DNA from: Quadrisphaera granulorum
Lineage (GTDB): Bacteria; Actinomycetota; Actinomycetes; Actinomycetales; Quadrisphaeraceae
Reading direction: 5' to 3'
DNA: 47,366 nt
Assembly (NCBI RefSeq): GCF_003149145.1
Contig: NZ_QGDQ01000037.1
Coordinates: 1 to 47,366 of the forward strand
In this document: piece after piece, positions 16,751 through 24,814 of the stretch
Numbering within the stretch: the stretch's first letter is position 1
Layout of the letters: each line of letters begins with the position of its first letter
The notes under the pieces: model-generated
Databases searched by the model: none
What the model saw: the letters and a program-made list of their open reading frames with translations, nothing else
Told to the model about the DNA's origin: nothing
Made by a program: the position numbers and the translations under genes

Positions 16751-17782
16751 TCAGAGGGTGAGCAGGCGTTCCAGGAGGACAGCGCCGAAGTCGCCGTCGA
16801 TCTCCAGCGCGACCCTTGCGACACCGGGGCCGACGGGCGGCGAGTCGGGGAAGCCGTGGTACAGCCCGCGCAGGTCGGCGATGGTCTGACCGCGCCCGGG
16901 CCCCTCGGTGCTGTCGACGACGACGGGCACCCGCGGCGCGAGGCTGGGGACGACGTCGCCGGTGGCCACGGCGGCGGCCAGCGGGTCGTGCAGGACCGAG
17001 CACGGCCGTCCGAACCGCTGCGCGTAGAAGGCGTAGTAGAACTCGAGCACCTCACCCAGCACCCGGGTGACGGGGGTGCCGGCGGCGAGCAGCGCCTGGC
17101 GGTGCTCCTCCTCGAACCGCTGGTGCATCGTCACGTCGAGGCCGATGACCATGAGGTCGAAGCCGGCTTCCACCACCCGGGCCGCCGCCAGCGGGTCGTT
17201 GTGGATGTTGGCCTCGGCCACGGGCGTGACGTTGCCCGGCGCCATCGCCGCCCCACCCATGATCGTCAACTCGCGGACGAGGCGCGGCAGGTCGGGGTCG
17301 ATCTCCAGGGCCAACGCGACGTTGGTCAGCGGGCCGATGGCGAGCACGCGCAGCTCGCCGGCGTGCTCGTGCGCGGCGTCGACGAGGGCCTGCGCCGCGT
17401 GGACCCCGCTGAGCTCGGTGGCGGCGCGGGGCAGCGGGACACCACCGGTGCCGTCGGCGCCGTGCACGTGCGGCGCACCGCCGGTGAAGGGGTGGTCGAG
17501 GAAGTCGTGGGCGCCGAGGTGGACGGGGACGTCGGGCAGCCCGAGCATGGCCAGCAGGTCGAGGGTGTTACGGGCTCCGGTGGCGGCGGCGATGTTGCCG
17601 CTCACCGCACCGACGCCCACGAGGTCGACGCCGGGGGCCGCCGCGAGCCACGCGATGGCGAGGGCATCGTCGACGCCGGTGTCGCAGTCGAGGAAGAGGG
17701 GGACGCTTCTGGTCTCGGTGTTCTGGGTGGTCTGGACAGACTGAGTGGTCTGGACAGTCTGGGCGTCAGGAACCTCGGGCAC
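16751..17782 (-). CDS. Inosine-uridine preferring nucleoside hydrolase
   Basis: This 343-residue enzyme of nucleoside salvage cleaves the N-glycosidic bond of ribonucleosides to base and ribose. The metal-binding signature LDCDTGVDDALA places Asp32, Asp34, Asp38 and Asp39. Other family marks are GVGAVSGN, VLAIGPLTNVALAL, ELTIMGGAA, NVTPVAEANIHNDPLAA and the late SVLHDPLAAA that closes the metal site. The GTG start adds an unusual 26-residue Gln/Thr/Val-rich tail that comes from an 18-bp tandem repeat. It converges with the NERD gene. Confidence 0.93.
   Translation of the reverse strand: MPEVPDAQTVQTTQSVQTTQNTETRSVPLFLDCDTGVDDALAIAWLAAAPGVDLVGVGAVSGNIAAATGARNTLDLLAMLGLPDVPVHLGAHDFLDHPFTGGAPHVHGADGTGGVPLPRAATELSGVHAAQALVDAAHEHAGELRVLAIGPLTNVALALEIDPDLPRLVRELTIMGGAAMAPGNVTPVAEANIHNDPLAAARVVEAGFDLMVIGLDVTMHQRFEEEHRQALLAAGTPVTRVLGEVLEFYYAFYAQRFGRPCSVLHDPLAAAVATGDVVPSLAPRVPVVVDSTEGPGRGQTIADLRGLYHGFPDSPPVGPGVARVALEIDGDFGAVLLERLLTL
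17727..17757 (-). repeat. 18-bp period repeat in the nucleoside hydrolase N-terminus
   Basis: GTGGTCTGGACAG occurs at 17727-17739 and 17745-17757 on the plus strand, period 18. In the gene it encodes two Val-Gln-Thr-Thr-Gln units before the conserved domain. The multiple-of-three period preserves the frame. Confidence 0.6.
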
Positions 17783-17832
17783 CGGCCCATGCTCGCAGTG
17801 CCCGGCCGGTGCGGGCGGCCACCCCAGCGACT

Positions 17833-17838
17833 TAGCCT
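17833..17838 (+). promoter_or_regulatory. Leaderless-type -10 element for sufS
   Basis: TAGCCT fits TANNNT and lies seven bases before the GTG at 17846, with no ribosome binding site in between. It supports the chosen sufS start and an independent promoter for sufS-sufU. Confidence 0.55.
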
Positions 17839-17845
17839 TGACGGG

Positions 17846-19225
17846 GTGAGCACCACCCCCGCGACGGCTGACCAGACGGCCCCACAGACTGCCCAGCAGG
17901 CCGCTGGCAAGCCAGTGTTCGATCCCGCAGCGGTCCGCGACGACTTTCCCCTGCTGGGCGTCGAGGTCAACGGTGAACCGCTGGTCTACCTCGACTCAGC
18001 CGCCACGTCCCAGCGCCCCCGCGCTGTGCTCGACGCCGAGCGGCGCTTCCTCGAGACGGTGAACTCCGCCGTCCACCGCGGTGCCCACACGCTCGCGGCG
18101 GAGGCGACCGAGCTCTTCGAGGGCGCCCGCGCCACGGTCGCGGGGTTCGTGGGAGCGGAGCCGGAGCAGCTGGTGTGGACCTCCGGCGCCACCGCCGGGC
18201 TGAACCTCGTCGCGTACTCCCTGGGCAACGCCGCTGCGGGTCGCGCCGTGCCAGGTCACGAGGACGCCGTCCGCCAGTGGGTCCCCGGGCCGGGCGACGA
18301 CATCGTCGTCACCGAGGCCGAGCACCACGCCAATCTCGTCCCGTGGTTGGAGCTGGCCGCGCGCACGGGCGCGGCCGTCCGGGCGATCCCCGTCCACGAC
18401 GACGGCACCCTTGACCTGGACGCTGCCGGCGCGCTCCTCACGCCGCGCACCCGGGTGCTCGCCTTCTCGCACGTCTCCAACGTGCTCGGTGTGGTCAACC
18501 CCGTCGAGCAGCTCGTGGCGCTGGCCCGGGAAGCCACCGGCGGCACGGCCCTCACGGTGCTCGACGCGTGCCAGTCCGCGCCGCATCTGCCGCTGGACCT
18601 GCCGGCGCTGGGTGTCGACGTCGCCGTCTTCTCCGGTCACAAGGTGCTCGGGCCGAACGGCATCGGAGCCCTGTACGGGCGGGCCGAGGTACTGGAGGCA
18701 CTGCCGCCGTTCCTCCTGGGTGGGTCGATGATCACCACGGTGACACTGGAGGGCGCCGAGTACCTGCCGCCTCCGCAGCGCTTCGAGGCCGGCACCCAGC
18801 CCGTCTCGCAGGCGGTGGCGCTGGCCGCCGCCGTCGACTACCAGCGCGCCGTGGCCGACAGGTTCGGCACCGACGCGCTCCTCGCGCACGAGCGCGCGCT
18901 GGAGCGGCAACTGCGCCACGGCCTGCGCGAGCTGCCCGGCATCCGCCTCCTCGGTGACGCCGCGGGAACCGACGACGGCACCGTCGAGCGGGTCGCACTG
19001 CAGGCCTTCGAGGTCGACGGCGTGCACGCGCACGACGTCGGCCAGCTCCTGGACGCCCGCGGCGTGGCCGTACGGGTGGGTCACCACTGCGCGCAGCCCC
19101 TGCACCGCCGCTTCGGGACGACGGCGAGCGTGCGCGCCAGCGCCGGGATCTACACGACGGCGCACGACGTCGACGTCTTCCTCGACGCCCTCTCCGGCGT
19201 GCGCTCCTACTTCGGGGTGGCCTGA
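17846..19225 (+). CDS. sufS: Cysteine desulfurase SufS
   Basis: This 459-residue PLP enzyme takes sulfur from cysteine and hands it to a partner for Fe-S cluster assembly. YLDSAATSQRP, ETVNSAVHRGAHTLA, EAEHHANLVPW and LDACQSAPH are type II desulfurase marks. The PLP lysine is Lys266 in FSGHKVLGPNG, and the persulfide cysteine is Cys415 in VGHHCAQPLHRRF. The frame is open far upstream, but GTG 17846 with its -10 element is the true start, giving a 25-residue Thr/Gln-rich lead. It is one base from sufU. No sufB, sufC or sufD lies nearby in the window. Confidence 0.95.
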   Translation: MSTTPATADQTAPQTAQQAAGKPVFDPAAVRDDFPLLGVEVNGEPLVYLDSAATSQRPRAVLDAERRFLETVNSAVHRGAHTLAAEATELFEGARATVAGFVGAEPEQLVWTSGATAGLNLVAYSLGNAAAGRAVPGHEDAVRQWVPGPGDDIVVTEAEHHANLVPWLELAARTGAAVRAIPVHDDGTLDLDAAGALLTPRTRVLAFSHVSNVLGVVNPVEQLVALAREATGGTALTVLDACQSAPHLPLDLPALGVDVAVFSGHKVLGPNGIGALYGRAEVLEALPPFLLGGSMITTVTLEGAEYLPPPQRFEAGTQPVSQAVALAAAVDYQRAVADRFGTDALLAHERALERQLRHGLRELPGIRLLGDAAGTDDGTVERVALQAFEVDGVHAHDVGQLLDARGVAVRVGHHCAQPLHRRFGTTASVRASAGIYTTAHDVDVFLDALSGVRSYFGVA

Positions 19226-19226
19226 G

Positions 19227-19697
19227 GTGGCCGGGCTCGACTCGCTCTACCAGGAGCTGATCCTCGACCACGCCAAGCGCCGCCTCGGCGCCACCGACCT
19301 TGCCGAGCTGCCCGAGCTGACGGAGAGCACGTGCGGCGCGACGTCCCACCAGCGCAACCCCATCTGCGGCGACGAGATCACCCTGCGCGTCACCCTCGAC
19401 GGCGAAGTGGTCTCCGACATCGCCTGGGAGGGCCTGGGCTGCTCCATCTCGCAGGCGTCCGCCTCGATGCTCACCGACCTGGCCCGCGGGACGACGACGG
19501 CGGAGCTCGCGCAGCTCACCGAGGGCTTTCGCGAAGCGATGCGCTCCAAGGGACAGCTCCCTCTCGACGAGGAGCGGTACGGAGATGCGGCCGCCCTGTC
19601 CGGCGTCTCGAAGTTCACCGCCCGCGTGAAGTGCGCGATGCTCGCGTGGGTCGCCCTGGAGGACGCCACCCGTCGCGCCCGCCCCACGACGGGCTGA
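19227..19697 (+). CDS. sufU: Zinc-dependent sulfurtransferase SufU
   Basis: This 156-residue SufU/NifU-like protein accepts sulfur from SufS. LYQELILDHAKRR, NPICGDEITLRV (the first zinc-ligand Cys with its Asp), GLGCSISQASASM and VKCAMLAW hold the three conserved Cys and the Asp. The 18-residue insertion between the second and third Cys (EGFREAMRSKG region) is the SufU hallmark that separates it from IscU. It has an extra Cys in ESTCGATSHQRNP. The GTG start is one base after the sufS stop, so the two are co-translated. Confidence 0.94.
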   Translation: MAGLDSLYQELILDHAKRRLGATDLAELPELTESTCGATSHQRNPICGDEITLRVTLDGEVVSDIAWEGLGCSISQASASMLTDLARGTTTAELAQLTEGFREAMRSKGQLPLDEERYGDAAALSGVSKFTARVKCAMLAWVALEDATRRARPTTG

Positions 19698-19700
19698 ACA

Positions 19701-19717
19701 CCGGCCGTGCAGGCCGG
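19701..19717. terminator. Short hairpin after sufU
   Basis: CCGGCC at 19701-19706 pairs with GGCCGG at 19712-19717 over a five-base loop, three bases after the sufU stop. There is no U-tract, so it is a weak terminator candidate between sufU and the next promoter. Confidence 0.4.
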
Positions 19718-19754
19718 ACCCGATAACCCAGCGCGCGGCGGGCGAGTCCGGCGC

Positions 19755-19760
19755 TAAGTT
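19755..19760 (+). promoter_or_regulatory. Leaderless-type -10 element for the Lrp gene
   Basis: TAAGTT fits TANNNT and lies eight bases before the ATG at 19769, with no ribosome binding site. It marks an independent promoter downstream of sufU. Confidence 0.55.
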
Positions 19761-19768
19761 TTCCGGCC

Positions 19769-20218
19769 ATGACCCTCGACGCCACGGACCTGGCCCTCGT
19801 CCGCGCGCTGAGCGAGCGGGGCCGGGCCACCTTCGCTCAGCTGGCCGGTGAGACCGGCCTGTCCACCTCTGCCACGCAAGCGCGGGTGCGCCGCCTGGAA
19901 GCCGAGGGAGTGATCACGGGGTACCGAGCCGTGGTCGATCCGGAGGCGGTGGGGCAGCCGCTGGCGGCCTTCATCGAGATCACCCCTCTCGACCCCGCGC
20001 AGCCCGACGACGCCCCCCGCCGTTTGGAGCACCTGACGGAGATCAGTGCCTGCTACTCGGTGGCGGGGGATGCGAGCTACCTCCTCATGGCACGCGTGGC
20101 GTCGCCGCGGGCCCTGGAAGACCTGCTGCAGCGGATCCGCTCCGCCGCGTCCGTGCGGACCCGGAGCACCGTCGTGCTGCAGACGTTCTTCGAACGCACG
20201 AGCAGTCCGTCGCCATAG
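19769..20218 (+). CDS. Lrp/AsnC-family regulator beside lat
   Basis: This 149-residue protein has the family layout: an N-terminal helix-turn-helix (ALVRALSERGRATFAQLAGETGLSTSATQARVRRLEAEGVI, residues 9-50) and a C-terminal RAM ligand-binding domain (AFIEITPLDP, ISACYSVAGDASYLLMARVASPRALEDLLQRIR, RTRSTVVLQTFFER). In Mycobacterium tuberculosis an Lrp gene (Rv3291c) likewise sits next to lat (Rv3290c). This one lies 83 bp upstream of lat on the same strand, so control of lat, perhaps by lysine or another amino acid, is likely by analogy. Confidence 0.92.
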   Translation: MTLDATDLALVRALSERGRATFAQLAGETGLSTSATQARVRRLEAEGVITGYRAVVDPEAVGQPLAAFIEITPLDPAQPDDAPRRLEHLTEISACYSVAGDASYLLMARVASPRALEDLLQRIRSAASVRTRSTVVLQTFFERTSSPSP

Positions 20219-20252
20219 TTTCACCGGCATTTCAAGCAAATGGCAGGCGTAT

Positions 20253-20295
20253 CGCCCGCCTGAGTCTTCTCAAGCGGGCGCTTGACCCGTAAGGT
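20253..20295 (+). promoter_or_regulatory. lat control region: inverted repeat and leaderless -10
   Basis: CGCCCGC at 20253-20259 and GCGGGCG at 20274-20280 form a 7-bp inverted repeat. CAAGC, also seen at 20233, recurs at 20271 and pairs with GCTTG at 20279-20283. TAAGGT at 20290-20295 fits TANNNT, six bases before the lat ATG. The repeats are candidate Lrp sites just upstream of the promoter; binding is inferred. Confidence 0.5.
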
Positions 20296-20301
20296 TCGGC
20301 T

Positions 20302-21684
20302 ATGGCCGTGATGACCCACACCCGCCCCACCGCGACCACCCCAGCGACCAGCTCCTCCACGAGCTGCTCCAGCACGTCCTCCGTCGAGCCCGCCGCGGTG
20401 CTCGACTCGCTGTCGCGCCACCTGCTCGTGGACGGGTACGACCTCGTCGTCGACCTCGCCGGTTCCCACGGCTCCTGGTTGCGCGACGCGACCACCGGCA
20501 GGGAGCACCTCGACCTCTTCACGTACTTCGCATCGAACCCGATCGGCACCAACCACCCCGGGCTCACGGAGAACACGGCCTTCCTCGCCAAGCTCGCCGC
20601 CACGGCCCTCCACAAGCCGAGCAACTCCGACATCTACACGACGCAGCTCGCGGAGTTCGTCGACACCTTCGCCCGTGTGCTCGGCCACCCGCAGCTGCCG
20701 CACCTGTTCTTCATCGACGGTGGCGCCCTGGCGGTGGAGAACGCCCTCAAGGTCGCGTTCGACTGGAAGAGCCGCCTCAACGAGAGCAAGGGGCTGGACC
20801 CGGCGCTCGGCACGCAGGTCATGCACCTGGAGGGCGCCTTCCACGGCCGCTCCGGCTACACGATGTCACTGACCAACACCGATCCCACCAAGACCGCGCG
20901 CTTCCCGCAGTTCACCTGGCCGCGCATCCCCGCCCCGCACACGGGCCTCGGCGACGAGGCGTGCGTCGAGCGAGCCGAGGACGACGCTCTGGCCGCCGCC
21001 CGCGCAGCCTTCGAGGCCAACCCCCACGACATCGCCTGCTTCATCATGGAGCCGATCCAGGGCGAGGGCGGCGACCGCCACTTCCGTCCGCGCTTCCTCC
21101 AGCTCATGCAGCAGCTGTGCCACGCGCACGACGCGCTGTTCATCCTCGACGAGGTGCAGACCGGCGTGGGGATGACCGGAACGACGTGGGCGTTCGAGCA
21201 GCTGGTCGTGGTCCCCGACGTCGTCTCCTTCGGCAAGAAGGCGCAGGTCTGCGGCGTCATGGCCGGCGGCCGCGTCGACGAGGTACCCGACAACGTCTTC
21301 GCGGTGAGTTCGCGGATCAACTCCACGTGGGGCGGCAACCTCACCGACATGGTTCGGTCCCAGCGGATCCTCGAGGTCATCGAGGCCGAGGGTCTCGTCG
21401 AGCGCGCGGGTGCGCTCGGCGCCCACCTGCTCGCGCGACTGCAGAATCTCGCCGCCAGTCACGCGGTGGTGACGCACCCGCGCGGGCGCGGTCTCATGTG
21501 CGCCGTCGACTTGCCCGACACCGCCACCCGCAACGCGGTGGTCGCCGCGCTCAAGGAGGAGGGCGTGCTCGTCCTCGGCTGCGGCACCCGCAGCGTGCGG
21601 TTCCGCCCGTCGCTGGCGGTGACCGCTGACGAGCTGGACGCCGGGGTCGACGCCCTCGACCGGGTGCTCACCCGCCTCGCCTGA
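20302..21684 (+). CDS. lat: L-lysine 6-aminotransferase
   Basis: This 460-residue class III PLP aminotransferase moves the epsilon-amino group of lysine to 2-oxoglutarate, giving allysine (piperideine-6-carboxylate) and glutamate. Strong family marks are LDLFTYFASNPIGTNHPGL, KPSNSDIYTTQLAEFVDTF, FFIDGGALAVENALKVAFDWK, MEPIQGEGGDRHFRPRFL and ILDEVQTGVGMTGTTWAFEQ. The PLP lysine is in SFGKKAQVCGVMAG (Lys312-313). The pathway serves lysine breakdown, ectoine-like or beta-lactam precursor supply, or stationary-phase physiology; no next-step dehydrogenase is in the window. The N-terminal 30 residues are Ser/Thr-rich and not conserved. Confidence 0.96.
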   Translation: MAVMTHTRPTATTPATSSSTSCSSTSSVEPAAVLDSLSRHLLVDGYDLVVDLAGSHGSWLRDATTGREHLDLFTYFASNPIGTNHPGLTENTAFLAKLAATALHKPSNSDIYTTQLAEFVDTFARVLGHPQLPHLFFIDGGALAVENALKVAFDWKSRLNESKGLDPALGTQVMHLEGAFHGRSGYTMSLTNTDPTKTARFPQFTWPRIPAPHTGLGDEACVERAEDDALAAARAAFEANPHDIACFIMEPIQGEGGDRHFRPRFLQLMQQLCHAHDALFILDEVQTGVGMTGTTWAFEQLVVVPDVVSFGKKAQVCGVMAGGRVDEVPDNVFAVSSRINSTWGGNLTDMVRSQRILEVIEAEGLVERAGALGAHLLARLQNLAASHAVVTHPRGRGLMCAVDLPDTATRNAVVAALKEEGVLVLGCGTRSVRFRPSLAVTADELDAGVDALDRVLTRLA

Positions 21685-21845
21685 GGAGCCCGGCTCCGCG
21701 ACACCGTTCGCGGTGGGCGCGACAAGATTCTTGGTGGGCGCGATCACCCACGACACCCCGGATCACCTGCGACAACGCGAGCAGGGGCGAGGAGGTTCTC
21801 CCCCAAACGGCTGACACTGACGACGCACTGTCAGCGGTCGGGGTC
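21685..21845. other. Intergenic region with direct repeats and a hairpin
   Basis: GGTGGGCGCGA occurs at 21712 and 21733 (period 21, two helical turns), and several GCGACA/CGACA words are spread between 21697 and 21776. GCTGACA at 21810-21816 pairs with TGTCAGC at 21829-21835, ending 10 bases before the cyclase start, where it could mask ribosome access. The region probably holds the cyclase promoter. Confidence 0.4.
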
Positions 21846-23090
21846 ATGATGGTTCGCGTGAGATGGCGTGGGGGGCCGCTGCTGCCTCGCCTGGAGTGGC
21901 GCACCGGTGTGCTCGCGCTCCTGGCGGGGCTGGCTGCCGTGTCCTCCGCGATCGTGCTCGCCGTCGACGTCTCCACCGACGGGATGCTGGCGATCTCCCG
22001 CGCGATCGTCGTGGTCGTGTGTCTCGGCGCCACCGCGTCCACCGTTCATCTCCTGGCACGCCGCCGCGTCGCGGAGAGCGAGGCGGGCCTCCTCTTGCAC
22101 CTGGCGGCCCTGGCAACGGCCGTGTGCGGGGTGGTCCAGCCCGACCTGGGCTGGCAGTGGGTGAGCGCCTCGGTGCTCTCGGCCATCCCCGTGGTGGGTG
22201 TCATGCACCTGCGCCGGTGGGGCCTGGTGTCGCTGACGGCGGTGGCCGTGCTCGGCGCGCCGGTGGTGTTCGCGGCGTGGGAGCCGCTGTCGCTGCTCAC
22301 GCTCATCGCGTCGGTGGCGATGGCGACCGTCCCCGCGGTGGTCGTGGGGGTCGTGTGGGCGCTCGCGCAGCAGCTCGACAGCGCCCGCCGGGCGGCGGCG
22401 CGCGCGGCCGGGGTCGACGAGCTCACGGGCCTGCTCAACCGCCACGGGCTCGCCGCGCGCGTCGGGCCGCTCGTGAGGTCCGCCTCGCGGGCCGGGGAGC
22501 ACGTGTCCGTCGTCGTCGCCGATGTCGATCACTTCAAGCAGGTCAACGACACCCACGGCCACCTCGTCGGTGACCAGGTGCTCGTCGCGGTGACGAATGC
22601 CCTGCGGGGTGTCGTCCGTGCGGACGACCTGCTCGTGCGCTGGGGTGGCGAGGAGATCGCGCTCGTCGCGCGCGGTGAGGCGGGCCGCGTCGCCAGGACG
22701 GCCGAGCGGTTGCGCGCTGCCGTCGAGGACGTCGACGTCCCGGGCCTGCCTCGGGTCACCGTGAGCCTGGGGACGGCGAGCGCGCTGGCGCCGTCCCGCG
22801 CCACCGACGACACCGCATCCGAGCTCGCAGCGAAGCTCATCGACCGCGCCGACATCGCTCTCTACGAGGCCAAGCGGGCGGGCCGCAACCGCGTCTGCCA
22901 CAGCGGCGCCATCGCGCCCCCGCGTGCACCCGCCGAGCGAGACGATGTGCTCGGCCATGCCGTCGAGCTTCCCGTCGAAGCCGCCACTGACAGGCACGGG
23001 GACGCGGCCAGGGACGGGGCCGACGTCGTCGTCCTCCCCGCCGACCCGGTGGTGGCCCTGCCCTCGCCCGGGGCCGGTGCGACTTCCTGA
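21846..23090 (+). CDS. Membrane-bound diguanylate cyclase (GGDEF)
   Basis: This 414-residue protein makes cyclic di-GMP. The N-terminal half has about five or six membrane segments (residues 17-180) as an unclassified sensor. The GGDEF domain begins at AGVDELTGLLNRHGLAAR, then VVVADVDHFKQVNDTHGHLVGDQVL, with the active-site GGEE at residues 267-270. The inhibitory RxxD site (Arg258-Asp261) is present at the correct distance, so product inhibition is likely. The C-terminal 80 residues are disordered and acidic. The second codon is also ATG. It converges with the aldo/keto reductase, two bases between the stops. Confidence 0.93.
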   Translation: MMVRVRWRGGPLLPRLEWRTGVLALLAGLAAVSSAIVLAVDVSTDGMLAISRAIVVVVCLGATASTVHLLARRRVAESEAGLLLHLAALATAVCGVVQPDLGWQWVSASVLSAIPVVGVMHLRRWGLVSLTAVAVLGAPVVFAAWEPLSLLTLIASVAMATVPAVVVGVVWALAQQLDSARRAAARAAGVDELTGLLNRHGLAARVGPLVRSASRAGEHVSVVVADVDHFKQVNDTHGHLVGDQVLVAVTNALRGVVRADDLLVRWGGEEIALVARGEAGRVARTAERLRAAVEDVDVPGLPRVTVSLGTASALAPSRATDDTASELAAKLIDRADIALYEAKRAGRNRVCHSGAIAPPRAPAERDDVLGHAVELPVEAATDRHGDAARDGADVVVLPADPVVALPSPGAGATS

Positions 23091-23092
23091 GC

Positions 23093-24148
23093 TCAGGTGT
23101 GGTTGGCGTGCAGCACCTGGTCGGCGGGGCCGAGGCGGTCGGACGCCGTCATCGCCTGGTGCCAGTAGGGGTACTGCAGCGGCTGGCGGCTGACACGCTC
23201 CAGAGCGGCGACCTCGTCCGCGGAGAGCTCCAGTGATGCGGCGGCGAGGTTGTCGGCAAGCTGCTCGTCCGTGCGGGCACCGACGATCACGGAGGTGACG
23301 GTCGGGCGGGTGAGCAGCCACGCGAGGGCCACCTGCGCGCCGGACACACCCCGGCCATCGGCGATCTCGCGAAGCACGTCGATCGTGGCGAACAGCCGGT
23401 CGGGGGTGTTGATCGGCGGCTCGTGCCAGTCGCCGAGGTGACGGGAGCCCTTCGGGCCCTGCACGGTGCCGTCCGCGCCGCGGGTGTACTTGCCCGACAG
23501 CAGACCGCCGGCCAGCGGGCTCCACACGAGCACCCCGAGCCCCTGGTCGGCGGCGGCGGGCAGCAGCTCGTTCTCGGCCTCGCGGCTCTCCAGCGTGTAG
23601 TAGATCTGCTGGGCCACGGGCTTGACGTACCTGTCACGTTCGGCCGCGCTGAGCATCTTCATGAGGTGCCACGCGGAGAAGTTGGACACCCCGACGTAGC
23701 GCACCTTGCCGGAGTCGACGAGGCGCGTGAGGGCGGCGAGGGTCTCCTCGACGGGCGTCTGGCCGTCCCACTCGTGGAGCTGGTAGAGGTCGATGTGGTC
23801 GGTGCGCAGACGCCGCAGGCTGGCCTCGCAGCCGCTGATGACGTGATGACGCGAGAGGCCGCGGTCGTTCGGTCCGTCCCCCATGGGGAAGCGAACCTTG
23901 GTGGCGATGAGCCAGTCGTCGCGCTGTCCGGCCAGCGCCTCTCCGACGATCTCCTCGGACAGGCCTGTCGAGTACGCGTCGGCGGTGTCGACCAGCGTGA
24001 CGCCGGCATCCTTCGCCATCGCCAGCTGGCGCTGGGCGCCGTCCAGCTGGGTGTCGCCGAAGGCGGCGAGACCGCCACCGAACGACGCCGTCCCCATCGT
24101 CATCGTCGAGACCGTCAGCCCTGACCGTCCGAGCGCTCGCTGCTCCAT
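23093..24148 (-). CDS. Aldo/keto reductase
   Basis: This 351-residue NADPH-dependent TIM-barrel oxidoreductase has the catalytic Asp/Tyr in VDTADAYSTGLSEEIVGEAL and the Lys in IATKVRF. DLYQLHEWDGQTPVEETLAAL and KVRYVGVSNFSAWHL supply His and Asn, while VLVWSPLAGGLLSGKY and SVIVGARTDEQLADNL are the cofactor loop and the C-terminal phosphate site. The substrate is unknown. It is monocistronic. Confidence 0.93.
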   Translation of the reverse strand: MEQRALGRSGLTVSTMTMGTASFGGGLAAFGDTQLDGAQRQLAMAKDAGVTLVDTADAYSTGLSEEIVGEALAGQRDDWLIATKVRFPMGDGPNDRGLSRHHVISGCEASLRRLRTDHIDLYQLHEWDGQTPVEETLAALTRLVDSGKVRYVGVSNFSAWHLMKMLSAAERDRYVKPVAQQIYYTLESREAENELLPAAADQGLGVLVWSPLAGGLLSGKYTRGADGTVQGPKGSRHLGDWHEPPINTPDRLFATIDVLREIADGRGVSGAQVALAWLLTRPTVTSVIVGARTDEQLADNLAAASLELSADEVAALERVSRQPLQYPYWHQAMTASDRLGPADQVLHANHT

Positions 24149-24271
24149 GCGCCCCAGCCTCGCAGGTGGCCGAGGTCACCCTGGACGGCAGGTGGCGTGC
24201 GTCTCATCCTGGACTGAACGGACGCCGGTCGGCGTTGACAGAGAGGACGGACCAGACGAGAGGCACCCGAG

Positions 24272-24664
24272 GTGAGCACAGCGAGCACGCAGCGCAGCGT
24301 CAGCAGTCAGACATCCCTCCACACCGTCGAGACACCGGTGCGGCAGCTGCCCGCACTGGCGCAGCTCCAGTTGCCGAGCAAGCCCGTGTCCGACCGCATG
24401 CGGACCACGGTGACCGCTGCGGCAATGCGCGAGACCCTCGTCGAATGGCTCGAGGACGCCGGGCCGGTGTCACCCAAGGCCCTGCGCGACCTGGCGGTGG
24501 CGGCGCACGTCCCCTATGACGTCGTGCGTGGGATGACGCGGCGCGACGCTACCGGCGTCATCCCGCCGGGGCTCGCGGCGCGGCTGCTGTGGGCGATGGG
24601 TGAACCGCTCCGGCCCGATCTGCGCCAGGCCCTCGCCGATGACTTGGCGGCGGAGGCCGCCTGA
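24272..24664 (+). CDS. Small protein with a putative helix-turn-helix
   Basis: This 130-residue protein has a disordered Ser/Thr/Gln-rich first third and a helical C-terminal domain (MRETLVEWLEDAGPVSPKALRDLAVAAHVPYDVVRGMTRRDATGVIPPGLAARLLWAMG) whose pattern resembles an XRE-type DNA-binding unit. The family is not recognised. The GTG start has GAGAGG about ten bases upstream. Its stop lies 11 bases before the first copy of the 68-bp repeat. Confidence 0.55.
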   Translation: MSTASTQRSVSSQTSLHTVETPVRQLPALAQLQLPSKPVSDRMRTTVTAAAMRETLVEWLEDAGPVSPKALRDLAVAAHVPYDVVRGMTRRDATGVIPPGLAARLLWAMGEPLRPDLRQALADDLAAEAA

Positions 24665-24675
24665 TCGATCGACGC

Positions 24676-24743
24676 GCAGTGTCAGGACGTGAAGGCCGGA
24701 TACGGCCTCGAGAGCCTGACACTGCGCTTCGACCTGACACTGC
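24676..24743. repeat. 68-bp structured repeat, copy A
   Basis: The arm GCAGTGTCAGG at 24676-24686 can pair perfectly with CCTGACACTGC at either 24715-24725 or 24733-24743. Nested inside is AGGCCG at 24693-24698 with CGGCCT at 24703-24708 around a GATA loop. Copy B at 27643 has the same length with about nine mismatches. The repeat lies between two convergent genes, so a two-way terminator or REP-like role fits. Confidence 0.85.
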
Positions 24744-24814
24744 AAGGTGGCGGACTGGGGGCACCTCCCGCTAATGGGGACCATGATCACGATGGGATGG
24801 GGTGGGCGAGAGCG

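Noticed and set aside
16856-17845. A 330-residue upstream extension of sufS
   Set aside because: It is antisense to the nucleoside hydrolase and unlike any desulfurase; the -10 element and the family length place the start at 17846.
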